DNA from: Tilletiopsis washingtonensis
Taxonomy: Eukaryota > Basidiomycota > Exobasidiomycetes > Entylomatales
DNA: 64,000 nucleotides
Direction of reading: 5' to 3'
Assembly: GCF_003144115.1 (NCBI RefSeq)
Contig: NW_020312013.1
Location: forward strand, 248,001 to 312,000
Position numbers and translations under genes: made by a program. Positions 35,397 to 46,029 of the stretch are shown here, piece by piece. A model generated the notes under the pieces. That model was not told the DNA's origin. It did not search any database and was given only the letters and a program-made list of their open reading frames with translations. Position 1 is the first letter of the stretch, and every line of letters starts with the position of its first letter.

Positions 35397-36678
35397 CTAG
35401 ACGTGTCCTGCCTGGCGCAGCACGCCGAGGAGCTCGCTCCGCTCCCCGAGCGAGTAGGTCAGCGTCCGCGATCTGAAGTCGACGCCCAGCTGGAGCAGGT
35501 CGATGACATCGTCGAGCAGGTGCGCGCCGCCAACGATGGCGCCAGGGTGAGAGGTGTAGTCTGCCGCGAGAATGTGGACGTGCAGATGGCTGGCGGGGGC
35601 CGAACGTCAGACAAAGCCTCGAGGCACCCCGCTCATTGGCAGCCTCACTAGTACGTCGGCTGGTAGTGCAGGAAGCACCGCAGGCCGCCTTGTGCCAGCC
35701 CAAACTTGTCCTGCGCCACTTGCAGAGCCTGCCTCTGGATCTTGCGCAGCAGGCCGACGTGCTCCTTCGTGAGATCACGGAGCGAGCGCAGCGCTCGGTT
35801 GTGCACGATGGCCACGAGGTAGAGCGACGACAGCGTCCGCCGGTCCCACTTCAGGTCCGGCACCACCTGCGTATCTCGCGTCAGCCACGCGAGCGGGCGA
35901 CTGCAGGCGCAGACTGACGATGAAGCCGCTCTCGCTGTCGGCGTCCTCGTAGAGAATCGACTCGGCCTCCTTCTTCTTCTCGAGAATGTTGTAGACCCTG
36001 CGGTGCGGCTCAGTGAATGCCACGCGATGTCGAGATCGCTGCTGACCATTGTATCCGCGCCAGCGGCTGGGCCTTGAGCCACGGCTCTACCACTGAAGCG
36101 TAGACCTCGGGCGACTCTGCACGGCCACGGATGAGCTTCTCTACGGATGCACACGACAACAGGCTCACCCGTCACCATGAAGCGCTTCTGCGCCGTGTAC
36201 TTCTCAATGTGCTGCAGCAGGCCTCCAGATCAGCTCGAGTGCATGGTCTGTGCCGGATTGGCAATACTGACTGCCTGGGTCGCTGGCCGGATCAGCGTCA
36301 TCTTGACATGCGGATCGCCGCCGTCAGGCTGCCAGCCGAGCAGCCAGTTGTACACATCGTTGGCGCCGAGCGACGACAGCGAGGCGAAGGTCGGCTGCTG
36401 CAGACTGAGTAGATGCGGATCAGCCGCCGACATGGCCATTCAGCTGAATGCGCAGCGCACAAGGCTTCACTGAAGTGCGTCTTCTCGAGCAGCAGCACGA
36501 CCTGCTCGCCCTCGAGCTGGCCGAGCAGCGATGCGGTGCGCGCACGTGGATCTGCAGATGCTGCTCAGCAGGTAGGCGCATTCTTTGCACGCGCCGACGG
36601 ACCTTGATCCAGCACGCGCTCGAGCGCGAAGCTGCGCAGAAGCTCGTTGGGCACGGCCGTCTGCTCGCTGCTGGCCAT
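35397..36678 (-). CDS. DCS1: Scavenger mRNA decapping enzyme (DcpS/Dcs1), HIT family
   Basis: Hydrolyses the m7G cap left after 3'-5' mRNA decay. Eight exons: 36603-36678, 36461-36551, 36272-36404, 36169-36211, 36047-36116, 35919-35997, 35649-35866, 35397-35589; 300 residues. It reads MASSEQTAVPNELLRSFALE, then DPRARTASLLGQLEGEQVVL, LLEKTHF and LGANDVYNWLLGWQPDGG. The linker AHIEKYTAQKRFMVTE follows, then PWLKAQPLARIQWVYNILEK, SGFIVVPDLKWDRRTLSSL and AIVHNRALRSLRDLTKEHV. The HIT triad YYHLHVHILA has its central His at about 240. Three of its seven introns use a GTCAGT or GTCAGC donor; each was needed to keep the family sequence in frame. It lies head to head with RPS4 (284 bp). Confidence 0.95.
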
Positions 36679-36962
36679 CGTCGAGGGCTGTGAGGGTGAA
36701 GAGGGGTGCGGAGGGCGAACCGTTCCCACGCTGCCACGTGCTGCGGCGCGCGCGTCACGTGCTGCGCGCCCTTCTTCCGTCTGCGCGGGCGGCGGCGAGA
36801 CGCCAGCGCCGCAGCGAGCCGCGGCGCGCGGGATGGCTCGCGTGCCGGCCGCCTTCCTGTCTCCTGCCCACACCCTCTCTCTCGACCCCCCTTCAAGTCT
36901 AGTCAAGTGAGCCGCTGTGTGCCGCCTGTTCTTGCCGCACGTACTAACCGCATCTTCGCAGG
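36679..36962. promoter_or_regulatory. Divergent promoter DCS1/RPS4 with RPS4 5' UTR intron
   Basis: 284 bp between start codons. The RPS4 side shows a pyrimidine block CCCTCTCTCTCGACCCCCC (about 36,870-36,890), typical of ribosomal protein promoters. It then has an apparent 5' UTR intron, 36906-36961, with donor GTGAGC, a perfect branch TACTAAC and acceptor TTCGCAG just one base before the ATG. Confidence 0.7.
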
Positions 36963-38598
36963 ATGGTGAGCATTTCTCTCCGGCCTTATTGGCGGCGCGG
37001 GGCTGGCACGGGTGGCAGGGTGTAGAGGGCTGAAGCAGAGAAGGGGGCGGCGAGGCACCACGACACCGCTGAGTACGCGCATGCGCCGGACGGGCTCTGT
37101 GCACGTCGACCGGTCTGCGGAGGCTGCTCGGCCGCTGCTGCCGCTGGCACGAAGGAGGGATGTGCCAGACGCAGAGGTGCTCTGGCCGCGCCGTCGGGCA
37201 ACCGCTGCCTCCGTTCGATGGACTCCGGGTCGCACCAGCTAGCCGTGCAGGCGGTCCGGCGGGATTTCGGGCGGGAGTGGCGGCAGAGATGTGCGCTTGA
37301 AGATTCGCGACATGGCGGCCCTGGACAGCTGCCGACCTGAGAGGGCTCAATGGGCGAGCATCGTGCGATTTGAATATGACTGCGGCGCTCTCGACGCTGC
37401 GACATCATGGAGCGGCAGTGCTGACCATATCCCTCAGGTCCGCGGTCCTCGCAAGCACATGAAGCGCCTGGCGGCTCCCTCGTCGTGGATGCTCGACAAG
37501 CTGTCCGGCACGTACGCGCCGCGCCCGGCTCCGGGCCCGCACAAGCTGCGCGAGTCGCTGCCGCTCATCGTGCTGCTGCGCAACCGCCTGAAGTACGCGC
37601 TCAACGGCCGCGAGGTCAACACGATCACGGCCCAGCGCCTGATCAAGGTCGACGGCAAGGTCCGCACCGAGCCCACCTACCCGACCGGCTTCATGGACGT
37701 TGTGTCCATTGAGAAGTCGGGCGAGAACTTCCGCATCCTCTACGATGTTAAGGGTGAGTGGCAGAGGTAGGCGCGGCGAGGGTGCAGGTGTAGGCGGCAG
37801 CGCAGAGAGGGCGTGTGGGTGCAGCAGCGACAGATGGGCCTGTGATGCGTCACATCACACACTTGTCGATTCGAATGAGCAGTGCGCTCATGCAACGCGC
37901 TTCAGGCCGCTTCGTTGTCCACCGCATCACCCCGGAGGAGGCTTCGTTCAAGCTCCTCAAGGTCCGCAAGGTGCAGCTCGGCGCCAAGGGCGTGCCGTAC
38001 ATCGTCACCCACGACGGCCGCACGCTCCGCTACCCCGACCCGCTCATCCGCGTCAACGACACGGTGCGCTTCGACATCGAGCAGAACAAGATGCTTGACT
38101 TCATCAAGGTTTGTGGTGCCGTGTATCTGCGCCGGCTGCCCGTTGGCTGACCCTGTGGTGCAGTTCGACACCGGTGTCAACGTCATGATCACCGGCGGCC
38201 GTAACCAGGGCCGTGCCGGCACCATTGCCGGCCGCGAGCGCCACCCCGGTGGCTTCGACGTGAGTCGCTGGCCCGTCTCGAAGCGACTCGCTCCGCGAGT
38301 TCGCTGAGAGCCCCATGCGTACCATTCCACGTTACCGACACCTTCTCGCCCGCTACACAGATCGTCCACATCACCGACGCCCTGGGCCGTGCCTTCTCGA
38401 CTGTGAGTGCCAGCAGATGCGCAGCAAGCCAGGACGCGATGCTCATTCCTTCCCTGCCTGCAGCGTCTGTCGAACGTCTTCGTTATCGGTGACGGCTCCA
38501 AGCCGGCCATCTCCATGCCCAAGGGCGGAGGTGTGCACCTCTCGATCGCCGAGGAGCGCGACCAGCGCCGCCGCCAGAAGGAGGCTCAGTCCGCATAA
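36963..38598 (+). CDS. RPS4: 40S ribosomal protein eS4 (Rps4)
   Basis: Small-subunit structural protein. Coding exons: 36963-36965 (ATG only), 37438-37753, 37906-38108, 38164-38259, 38361-38402, 38464-38598; 264 residues, the normal size. It reads [21 protein letters not shown], then [20 protein letters not shown], the S4-type RNA-binding loop [37 protein letters not shown], and the KOW-type region [18 protein letters not shown]. It ends [15 protein letters not shown]. The start codon sits alone in a 4-nt exon (GATG) between a 5' UTR intron and a 472-nt intron; the same start-codon/intron arrangement is common in fungal ribosomal protein genes. No box C/D or H/ACA motif was found in the long intron. 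Confidence 0.96.
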
Positions 38599-40104
38599 AG
38601 CCTAGGCACACCCGCTGCCGGCTCCGTTGCGTTCTCCTTGTCTCTCTCTGCTCTGTACATCATACACACACACCATGCGCACACGCCCACCCGCACATGA
38701 CCGCCCATCACAGGGTGCCGGGCTTTGCTCGCCCTGCCCCTGAAAAGCACACACTTCAAGCTCGCCCATGCGGGAGCAAAATTCACCTTGCAAGTCTGAT
38801 GATGCCTTGTGCCTGACGACGAGCGGCTCCTGGTCGCCAAGCTCTCACCCTTACGCCCTCGCCATCTCCTCTCTGTCGGGTCGGTCGGGGCCGAGGCGCT
38901 GGGCGACGATTGCGCCACGCGCTGCGCCCAAGCTTGCGCCGCTCGCTGCCAATAAGCCTCCTGTTGCGGGAGACCGAGCGCACCGTCGGTACGGTGCAGG
39001 TGTCGGCGCTGAGGCCGAGGAGGTGAGAGTGCTTTGATGGGCGCACAGCTCTTGATGAAGGAGCAACGCTCGCTCGTCGAGAGCCAAGAGCCGGTCGCCA
39101 GGGCGCCGAGGGGCAGCGTGCGGCGCGGCCGCGAGCCGTCCGCCACGCCTCCGTGCCTACGCTCGCGCCTCGTCTGCCGCATCAGCTCGTCGGTGATGCT
39201 GCGTGCCTGACATCAGGTACCGACGTTTGGCTCCTGCAGAGCAGCGATCATGACGCTCCATCGCTCCTGGCGCATGGCCGTTGGCGCGAGCTTGTCGTCG
39301 AAGAGAGCAAGTTGGCGGCGACACCCTCTCGCAGCGCGCGCGTGCCTCTTTCTGGCGGGTGCGGCAGCGCGAGGTGTGCAGCAGGGCGGACATCTCGAGG
39401 GTCGTCTGGGCTGCGGCGGAGCAACACCTCCGAGCACGAGACTGGCCGGACGCCGACGTGCGGATGTGCGGCGCCGGAGCGTCGGGGTGCGGGCGGGCGC
39501 AGAGTGGGCCGAGCTGGGGGCGAAGCCGCCGGCACTGCGCCTCTCTCGCTGCACTCTGCGCTCACGCCAGGGTGTGAGTGCCGCCGCCCGCCCCTCGCGC
39601 GCCTCTGCCTCACCGCCTCACCCGCTTTGGCGAGGCGCCGGGCGCCGCTGCCTGCGTGCTGCGCGGTGCGCGTGCAGCGCCTGCAAGCCGCACGGAGGCG
39701 CGCTGTGGCTCCTCGAAGTTGAGCGCCGCGCCCGCCGCCAGAGCGCCCGCCTGCCACCCATGCCGCAAGGCGCGGCAGCACAGCCGTCGCGCGCATCCTT
39801 CGCAGTCGCGCGCCCAAGCTCGAGCCACACCCGCTCCTCGCGGCACTGCACAGCCCTCTCTCTCTCTCCCACCACGCTCTCCTCTTCATCACCGCAGCTC
39901 AGCACCCTTCGCTGCGCTACCACCTCTACTCTATTGCGAGTCGCACACAGGTCGCCTTGACGGCTCCTGCTCCGCTCGCCCCCGCTGCCACGCGCATCGC
40001 ACTCGAACATCCAACACCTCTTCGTTCCGCACCCGCACTCCCCGCCTGAGCGCACCTCCTCGTAGCTTTTCTCTCTCTCCTTTCTTCACTCCGGCGCAGA
40101 CATC
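38599..40104. promoter_or_regulatory. Intergenic region RPS4 to syntaxin, CT-rich promoter near its end
   Basis: 1.5 kb without a supported gene. The first 150 bp carry an ACACACACACA stretch (38,663-38,673) in the probable RPS4 3' UTR. From about 39,835 to 40,100 the plus strand is pyrimidine-rich (CTCTCTCTCTCTCCC at 39,859-39,873; CTTTTCTCTCTCTCC near 40,066-40,080), probably the syntaxin promoter and leader. Confidence 0.5.
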
Positions 40105-42202
40105 ATGGCTCGCGACAGGCTGGCAGCCATGCGCGTGAGTGCTGCCTCGGGCGTGGATATGTGGGCAGGGCCTCGGCGCAGCGGCGGCATGCCTCGGGCG
40201 GTGCCGCAAGACGCGGGCGCACGCCTGCTTGCGCAATACTTTCGGGACCAGCGCTGTATCTCGGCACGGCACTGCAGTCATCCGGGTACAGCTCGTCTCG
40301 TGGCTTTGTAGGGTGCAAGCGGACCTCTCGCGCCGGCAGCTACCCAGAGCTGCGCTCGCGCCACCTGACGCCATCGGGGCGCTGTACTGACCCTCTACTC
40401 CCTCTCGCAGGCGCAGCAGGGCGGCGGAGGTGGCGCAGGTGGATACGGTGGATACGGAGGGCAAGGGCAGGGCAACAATGGCTACGGGTGAGATGGCCCG
40501 AGCATGCGTTAGCCGACGTGGCCTCACACCGCACGGGCAGCGACCACTCCTACCCGACACAGCAGACAGGCTACGGCAACGGCGGCTATGGTGCGTCGCG
40601 TAATGCTCAGCTGCACGTATCAGGCACTGATGTCGGCCTCGTGCAGCTCAACCGGCAGCCGACTCGTATGCGCAGCAGCAGCAGCAGCCGTACGCACAGG
40701 CCCCAGGCTACGAGCAGCCGCAGCAGCAGCAGGGCTACGGCGGCTACGGCCAGCAGCAGCCGCCGCCGGCGCAGGACGGCTACGGCGGAGGGCAGGCGTA
40801 TGAGATGCAGGGCATCCCGCAGCAGAAGCAGAGCAACCCGAACGCATTCTTCGCCGAGGTGCGTCTGTCCGGCACAGCGTGATGCGGCGTGCGCTGACGC
40901 TCGGACCCGCCCTCAGATCGATGACATTCGCGAGTGCGTGCCGCTGCCTTCCTGACGTACTGCAGCTGCTGATGTCTGTTGCGTGCAGCACAATGCGGCA
41001 GATCGAACAGAACGTCAACCGCATCTCGGAGCTGCACTCGCGCTCGCTGAACAACATGGACGAGGCCTCGTCTGCGCAGGCGCACGCACAGCTCGACCAG
41101 ATGGCAGAGGAGACGTCGCGGCTCACTAACGCCACGAAGAACCGCATCCGGAATCTGGACGCGCAGACGGCGCGGCTGCCGGAGGGCGGCGAGAAGAACG
41201 TGCGCAAGACGCAGATTGGCGTGCAGAGTGAGTGTGCAAGCGAGGGGCGTGGCAATGCGGTGAGCTGACGAGCGGCTGCAGAGAACGCATTCAAGGAGCT
41301 CGTGCAGAAGTACGTGCGCGTCGAGTCGGAGTACAAGTCGAAGACGCGTGCCCGTGCCGAGCGCCAGTACCGCATCGTGAACCCGCAGGCGACGCCGCAG
41401 GAGGTCAAGGCGGCCATCGAGGACGACAATGGGCAGCAGATCTTCAGCCAGGCGCTGCTGAACTCGAACCGCCACGGCGAGGCGCGCGGCGCACTGCGCG
41501 AGGTGCAGACGCGCCACGAGGAGCTGCGCAAGATCGAGCAGACCATGACGGAGCTGGCGCAGCTCTTCCAGGAGATCGACACGCTGATCGTCGAGCAGGG
41601 TGAGCGGGTGTGTTGTGTGTGTGTGTCCAGTGCGGAGCTGACACGCGCGCACTCAGGCGAGCAGATTGGCCAGATTGAGAACAGCGCGATGGTCGCCGAG
41701 ACGGATATGAAGCAAGGGTGCGTGTGCTTGTTGTGCTGCCTTTGCGCCTGTCGCTGACTCTCTCGCAGCACGGAGCACACGACCAAGGCCGTGACGTCCG
41801 CACGCAAGGCCCGCAAGAAGCGCATCATGTGAGTTTCGCACTCTGTCCCTGCACCGCAAATCGTGGCTCACGCTACACCTTCGCAGCTGCTTCTGGAGTG
41901 CGTCTCGCCCTACTGGCGTATCTAGACTGAACACTCTGCTGACACGCCTCTCCTTTGTGCAGTCATCGTCGCCATCCTCGGTGAGTGCCCTTTCTCGCCT
42001 CCGTCTGACGCGACTGCCGCTGACACCTTGCGCAGTCATCATCGCGATCATCGTCGTGCTCGTCGTGTGCGTGCAGCAGAAGTCGTGTGGCAACGGCAAC
42101 CGCAACCAACCAGCACGCCGCGCCCTCGAGCTGCTCACGACGGACCACCTCGACATCTGGACGCGCCGCTCGATGGCCATTGACTTTGGCGTGCAGGACT
42201 GA
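40105..42202 (+). CDS. SSO1: Plasma-membrane t-SNARE syntaxin (Sso1/2 type)
   Basis: Drives fusion of secretory vesicles at the plasma membrane. Twelve exons: 40105-40134, 40411-40487, 40541-40590, 40659-40858, 40917-40933 (17 nt), 40989-41227, 41282-41599, 41657-41717, 41769-41828, 41887-41897 (11 nt), 41963-41980 (18 nt), 42036-42202; 415 residues. Residues about 11-125 are Gly/Tyr/Gln-rich and prion-like (GYGGYGGQGQGNNGYG). The Habc bundle starts FFAEIDDIRDTMRQIEQNVN. The H3/SNARE helix includes FQEIDTLIVEQGEQIGQIEN, then TTKAVTSARKARKKRI as in Sso proteins. The membrane span (about 351-373) is put together from three exons, two of them micro-exons. After it come about 42 further residues, unusual for a tail-anchored SNARE. 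The symbol is by family; paralogue identity is not determined. Confidence 0.9.
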
Positions 42203-42753
42203 GCTTCCCGCACAAGCGCTTCACGTCTCCATCGCTGCAGCCCGCCTGCTCTCTCCACTCCTTTCACCTTCTCCTGCACCGCACGCCTCCCACCTACTGC
42301 CGCTGCCCTTGCACCCCTCTTATTTTGCTACTGCGGTGCATTGCGCGGCGCTCCCTCTGCCTCGCACACCGACCCACATGCCGGCACAAAGGCCTCTCAG
42401 ACTGTACATACGCCGCGCACGCCAAAGCGGCCACCCTTACTACCCGTGCCAGCTCGCGCTCGAAACTCTCATTTGGTCGACTGCGTGGAGTGAAGATGGT
42501 GCATTCGGGTGGGGCAGGGGCAGATAGTTGACTCGGCTAGGTATAGAAAGGCCGCCGGCTGGCGCGCAAGGCGGGGCGCACGGCACGGAGCGGTTGGTAC
42601 AGGGCGAGGAGCAAAAGTGAAGCAGAGTGAGAAGGCGAAGAGGGCGCGAGGGCGAGCGGCCGATCGCGCAGTGCAGGTCCGAGAAGGGCGAGAGGCAGGA
42701 GCGCAAGTCGCGCAGGGCGCACCGTCAAGGCGTCCGTAGTGTCTGTGCTGCCC
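42203..42753. other. Convergent 3' spacer syntaxin / GPI protein
   Basis: 551 bp tail to tail. It is pyrimidine-rich just after the syntaxin stop and purine-rich toward the GPI gene, as expected for two 3' UTRs. No gene is seen. Confidence 0.5.
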
Positions 42754-43645
42754 TTAGAAGGCAAACGCAGCGACGACGCCGAGCGCACCGACAGCCCAGC
42801 CCGCAGCAGCGACGCGGTGGGACGCCGCGCCGTCCGGGCGCGACGTCGGTGCCGCCTCGACGCTGACGCTCGTCGTGGTGACGAGCGAGATGGGCATGCT
42901 GCTCGACTGCGACAGCAGCGGCACGCTCGTCACAATGGGCGCGTTGAAGCCCGACGGCGTCTCGACGGCTGCGGGCGAGGCGAACGCCGGCGAGTTGACG
43001 ACGAAGGACGTCGTCGACGGCAGCGCGCTGTTGTACGAGAAGGAAGAAGAGCGGCCGAGCGAGGAGACGGCGAAGGTGCCAGCAGCGTCTGTGAATGAGA
43101 GGGTCAGCTGAGAGCGGAGGCGCACAGAGTCCACGCGACGCACTTGTGGAGCCACCCGGGTTGGTCCTGCGAAAGAGCTCGGTCAGCATGAGAAGCCAGA
43201 CGCACTCGAAAGCGAAGCGAGGCGAAGGGCGAGGAGCGTCGCCAGCGTTGCAGACTTCGCGCGCACGCGCACGTGCGGACAGATGCTGTCCCCAAAAGAG
43301 CGCCCGGCTTGGTCGGAGGCTGCGCCGCCCACCGCGACGTGCAGGAGCAAGGGCTGGTGCGCTCGCTCTTCACTGTGAGCGCAAACGAAGACAGCCAGGC
43401 GAAGCCCGCCTCGCAGCCTGCACCTGATTCGAACAGCACTTCCCGCCTTGCCACCCACACCTTAGCCTCAACCGCGCCGCTGCCCCGCACAGCCCGCCCT
43501 TGCGCGCCACTCACAGTGCGGGGTTGAAGGCGGTGCTGGAGACGCTCGTCTGCGGCGCCGGCTTGAACTCGGGCTGCTCAAGCGCGGCAGCGGTGGCGGC
43601 GGCGAAGGCCAGGAGCGGGAGCAGGAGGAGCGTGAGGCGCGCCAT
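42754..43645 (-). CDS. Small GPI-anchored cell-surface protein, unknown function
   Basis: Exons 43515-43645, 43144-43166 (23 nt), 42754-43088; 162 residues. The N-terminus MARLTLLLLPLLAFAAATAA is a clear signal peptide. The mature part is Ser/Thr/Pro/Ala-rich (SSFSYNSALPSTTSFVVNSP; VPLLSQSSSMPISLVTTTSV) with no Cys pattern. The C-terminus RVAAAGWAVGALGVVAAFAF is a hydrophobic tail after a small-residue stretch (PDGAASH), fitting a GPI-attachment signal. The 23-nt exon is required to join signal peptide and body in frame. No family was recognised. Its 348-nt first intron is long for this window. Confidence 0.7.
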
Positions 43646-45074
43646 GGCTGCGTGCGGCGGTGGAGATGCGAAAGGAGCGTGAAGCCGTGCTGGTGCGCGC
43701 TGACGGGCAGAGAAGGCCGTAAGAGGTGAGAGAGAGAAAAAGGTCAGGCGCGCAGGGTGAGGATGAAGACGAAGGAGCTGCGGCCGATGGGAGGTGGTGG
43801 AGGAGGAGAAGAGTGAAGCGTGGGGTTTGAGAGAGAGAGAGGCGGAAGCGGAGCGGCGGCGCCGTGCGGAGGAGAGGAGAGCTGCCGCGCCCTCTGGGAC
43901 ACCGGCGCGCGGCGGCTCGGCAGCAGCACCTGCAGCCGCTGCTCATGCAGCGTGAGAGGGCAAGGTCGGACGGGCTGTCTGCTGCTGCCGCCTGCTCCGC
44001 ACCCGCAGAGCGGTACCTCGCCTGGCAGCTGCTCCGCATGTCCTGTCTCGACGCTGCACCTCTTGCAGGAGGCCTCTTCAGCTGGGCCCTCGTGCCGCAG
44101 CGAGAGCATTCAGCGTGCAGCGGCGGGCGAGAGCTCGCCCTTCTCATGGCGGAGTCGGCGAGCGCAGCGCAAGGGCGGTGCAGCCCTCATCCTCTGGCAG
44201 CCCAGCGCTCAAGGTCACGCGTCAGCTGCAGCTCGGTCTCGCCCGCGCAGCTGCAGCGGACGCAGCAACGGTGCGGTGCCGAGAGGGCGAGCCCAGACGC
44301 GAGACGGCAGGACGCGGGGTAAAGCCGGCTGCTGCCTGGGCCGGAGCAGGAGCGGCAGCAAACGAGCGTGACGCAGCGTGCAGGCGTGGGGCCAGTGGCA
44401 GCTGCGCGCCTAAAATGCGCTGCAGCAGCAGCCTTGCCCATCGCCCGGGCAGCACACTAGTCTTCGCTCTCTTGCTCCATTCGGCGACGGCTGCCAGACG
44501 CTGCATGGCCGCAGAGACTGGCGGGGTGCCCCTCTCCGCGCAGAATCGCGGCGGTGCGACCTCGCGCCCGCACGACTCGTCGTCGCTGCTCCCACGAGGC
44601 GCGATGCGGCCAGTCGCTCACCCGCCGTCCGCCGGTGGATTTTGGTGTCCAACGCGCGGCGCCGCGGCAGCGGCGCCCGGGGCGCGGGGGGGGGGGGGGG
44701 GTCGTCGGCCGACGGCCGCCGCCGGCAGGCGGCGACGTCGGCGGGCGCCTCCCCCCGCCCCGGGCGCCGCTGCCGCGCGCGCCGCGTTGGCCAGTACTCA
44801 GCTTTGCAGCGCCGCACGTGACCGCTGCATCTGTTGCTTGCCTCACACGACCCTCGATCCCTCCATCTGCCGCTCATCATCCTCACTTGCTCTTCTCTCG
44901 GCCGCCTCTTCTCATCCACTTGCTCTCTCTCGTCACCGCTGCGGCACTTTCTGCTGTCTCGTTTGGCCGTTCCTCCTGGCCTGCGCGCTCTTCGTCACCG
45001 TCGTCCTCGCTGGCGTCGCGGCTGCTGCGTCGAGCAGTCTCTCCTCGCCTGCTCGCTCTCCCGCAGCAGCCGTC
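43646..45074. other. 1.4 kb divergent region, GPI protein / uS8m, with GC hairpin island
   Basis: The uS8m frame remains open for 320 codons upstream of its ATG, but that part is low-complexity and crosses the inverted repeat at 44,651-44,788, so I treat it as non-coding. The last 200 bp before 45,075 are pyrimidine-rich (CTTGCTCTTCTCTCGG; CTCTCTCTCGTCACC), suiting a promoter and leader. The side next to the GPI gene is purine-rich on the plus strand (GAGAGAGAGAGGCGG near 43,830). Confidence 0.5.
44651..44788. repeat. Imperfect ~38-bp inverted repeat flanking a G16 run and GC-only loop
   Basis: The arm 44,651-44,690 and the arm 44,751-44,788 are reverse complements over nearly their whole length, with a perfect central core (44,662-44,680 against 44,757-44,776) and short indels. 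Between them lie 16 consecutive G (44,686-44,701) and a loop that is itself self-complementary in parts (GTCGTCGGCCGACGGC). It can form a very stable cruciform, and G16 a quadruplex. Confidence 0.85.
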
Positions 45075-45533
45075 ATGGCGTCCGCCGACCTCTGCTCGCG
45101 GCTGCAGAACGGCGCCCTGGCACGGCTGCGGTCTGTGCCGCTGCCCTCGTCGCGCGCCGCCTCGTCGCTGCTCTCCGTGCTGCTGGCCCAGGGCTTCCTG
45201 CACTCCGTCTCGCGCGGCTCGCCCGCGGGGCCCAACCCGGCCGCCTTCCGCACCGCGCCCGTGCCGCAGCGGCGACTGTGGGCGGACCTGAAGTACGATG
45301 GCGAGGCGCAGCCGGTGCTGCGGCATCTCAACGTCGTCAGCAAGCCGAGCAAGCGCATCCGCCTCTCGCCCGAGGAGCTGCTGCGCCTCGTCACGGGCCG
45401 CCGCGCGCAGTTTGTGCCGCCACTTGGCCTCGGCGAGATTGCCATTGTCGACTGCGGCGAGGCGGGCTGGTGCGAGGCGCGCGAGGCTATTCGTCGCGGG
45501 CTCGGAGGCGAGCTTGTCGCTCGGGCTGGCTGA
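45075..45533 (+). CDS. MRPS8: Mitochondrial small-subunit ribosomal protein uS8m
   Basis: Intronless, 152 residues. The uS8 fold is recognisable: LCSRLQNGALARLRSVPLP, then LLSVLLAQGFLHSVSRG, RRLWADLKYDGEAQPVLRHL, NVVSKPSKRIRLSPEELLRL, and the end GEIAIVDCGEAGWCEAREAI then RRGLGGELVARA. LKY and SKPS(K/R)R are typical of fungal mitochondrial uS8 rather than cytosolic S22/uS8. The ATG at 45075 has T at -3 but is the first that gives the conserved N-terminus directly. It is the only short intronless gene in the window. The divergent partner is the GPI protein gene. Confidence 0.85.
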   Translation: MASADLCSRLQNGALARLRSVPLPSSRAASSLLSVLLAQGFLHSVSRGSPAGPNPAAFRTAPVPQRRLWADLKYDGEAQPVLRHLNVVSKPSKRIRLSPEELLRLVTGRRAQFVPPLGLGEIAIVDCGEAGWCEAREAIRRGLGGELVARAG

Positions 45534-46029
45534 GGTGAGTGCTGAGACCGGTGTGTCCCGCGAGCGGCGGGACGTCGGTGAGAGGTGTACTCTCTGTACT
45601 CGCGCAGCGAGTCGCCATCTCTCTGCACCTCTGCGTGCACGCGCCCACAGAGCAGTGCTCTGAACATCGCACAGAGCAGAAAAGCTAGCTAGAGTCTCGT
45701 TGCTGACACTGAGTCTTGCAGCATGCCGCCAGCACAATCAAAACTAGAAGGGACGGAGAGGACAGATGGGATGGAGGGCTGCTGCGCATCACGCACGTGG
45801 TCATGATGCTGTGCAGCCTGGTACACGACGCCGCTTCCGCAGCCGCTCCACAGCGCACCGATTCAAGGGCTCGTGCAGGAGATGGACAGAGGGGACGGGC
45901 TTGCGCTCTGGGACACGCTAATGTATGCCCTTCGTGGGCCTCTGTGCATCACCTTGCTCTTGCACGCGCATTGCAGCGACAGTGGCACATCGTAGCATTG
46001 GGAGCGCTTCACTGATACAGGGAGGGAGC
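45534..46029. other. Convergent 3' spacer uS8m / acyl-CoA ligase
   Basis: 496 bp tail to tail, with lower GC than its surroundings. I see no gene or RNA. Confidence 0.5.

Noticed and set aside
36966-37437. The long RPS4 intron as a snoRNA host
   Set aside because: No RTGATGA/CTGA or H/ACA pattern could be seen in it.
43420-43445. GATTCGAACAGC, a possible tRNA B-box
   Set aside because: Stem pairing is only 3 of 5, and it lies inside the first intron of the GPI gene without an A-box.
44115-45074. In-frame 320-codon extension of uS8m upstream of 45,075
   Set aside because: It runs through the GC hairpin and low-complexity DNA, and uS8m proteins begin near the chosen ATG.
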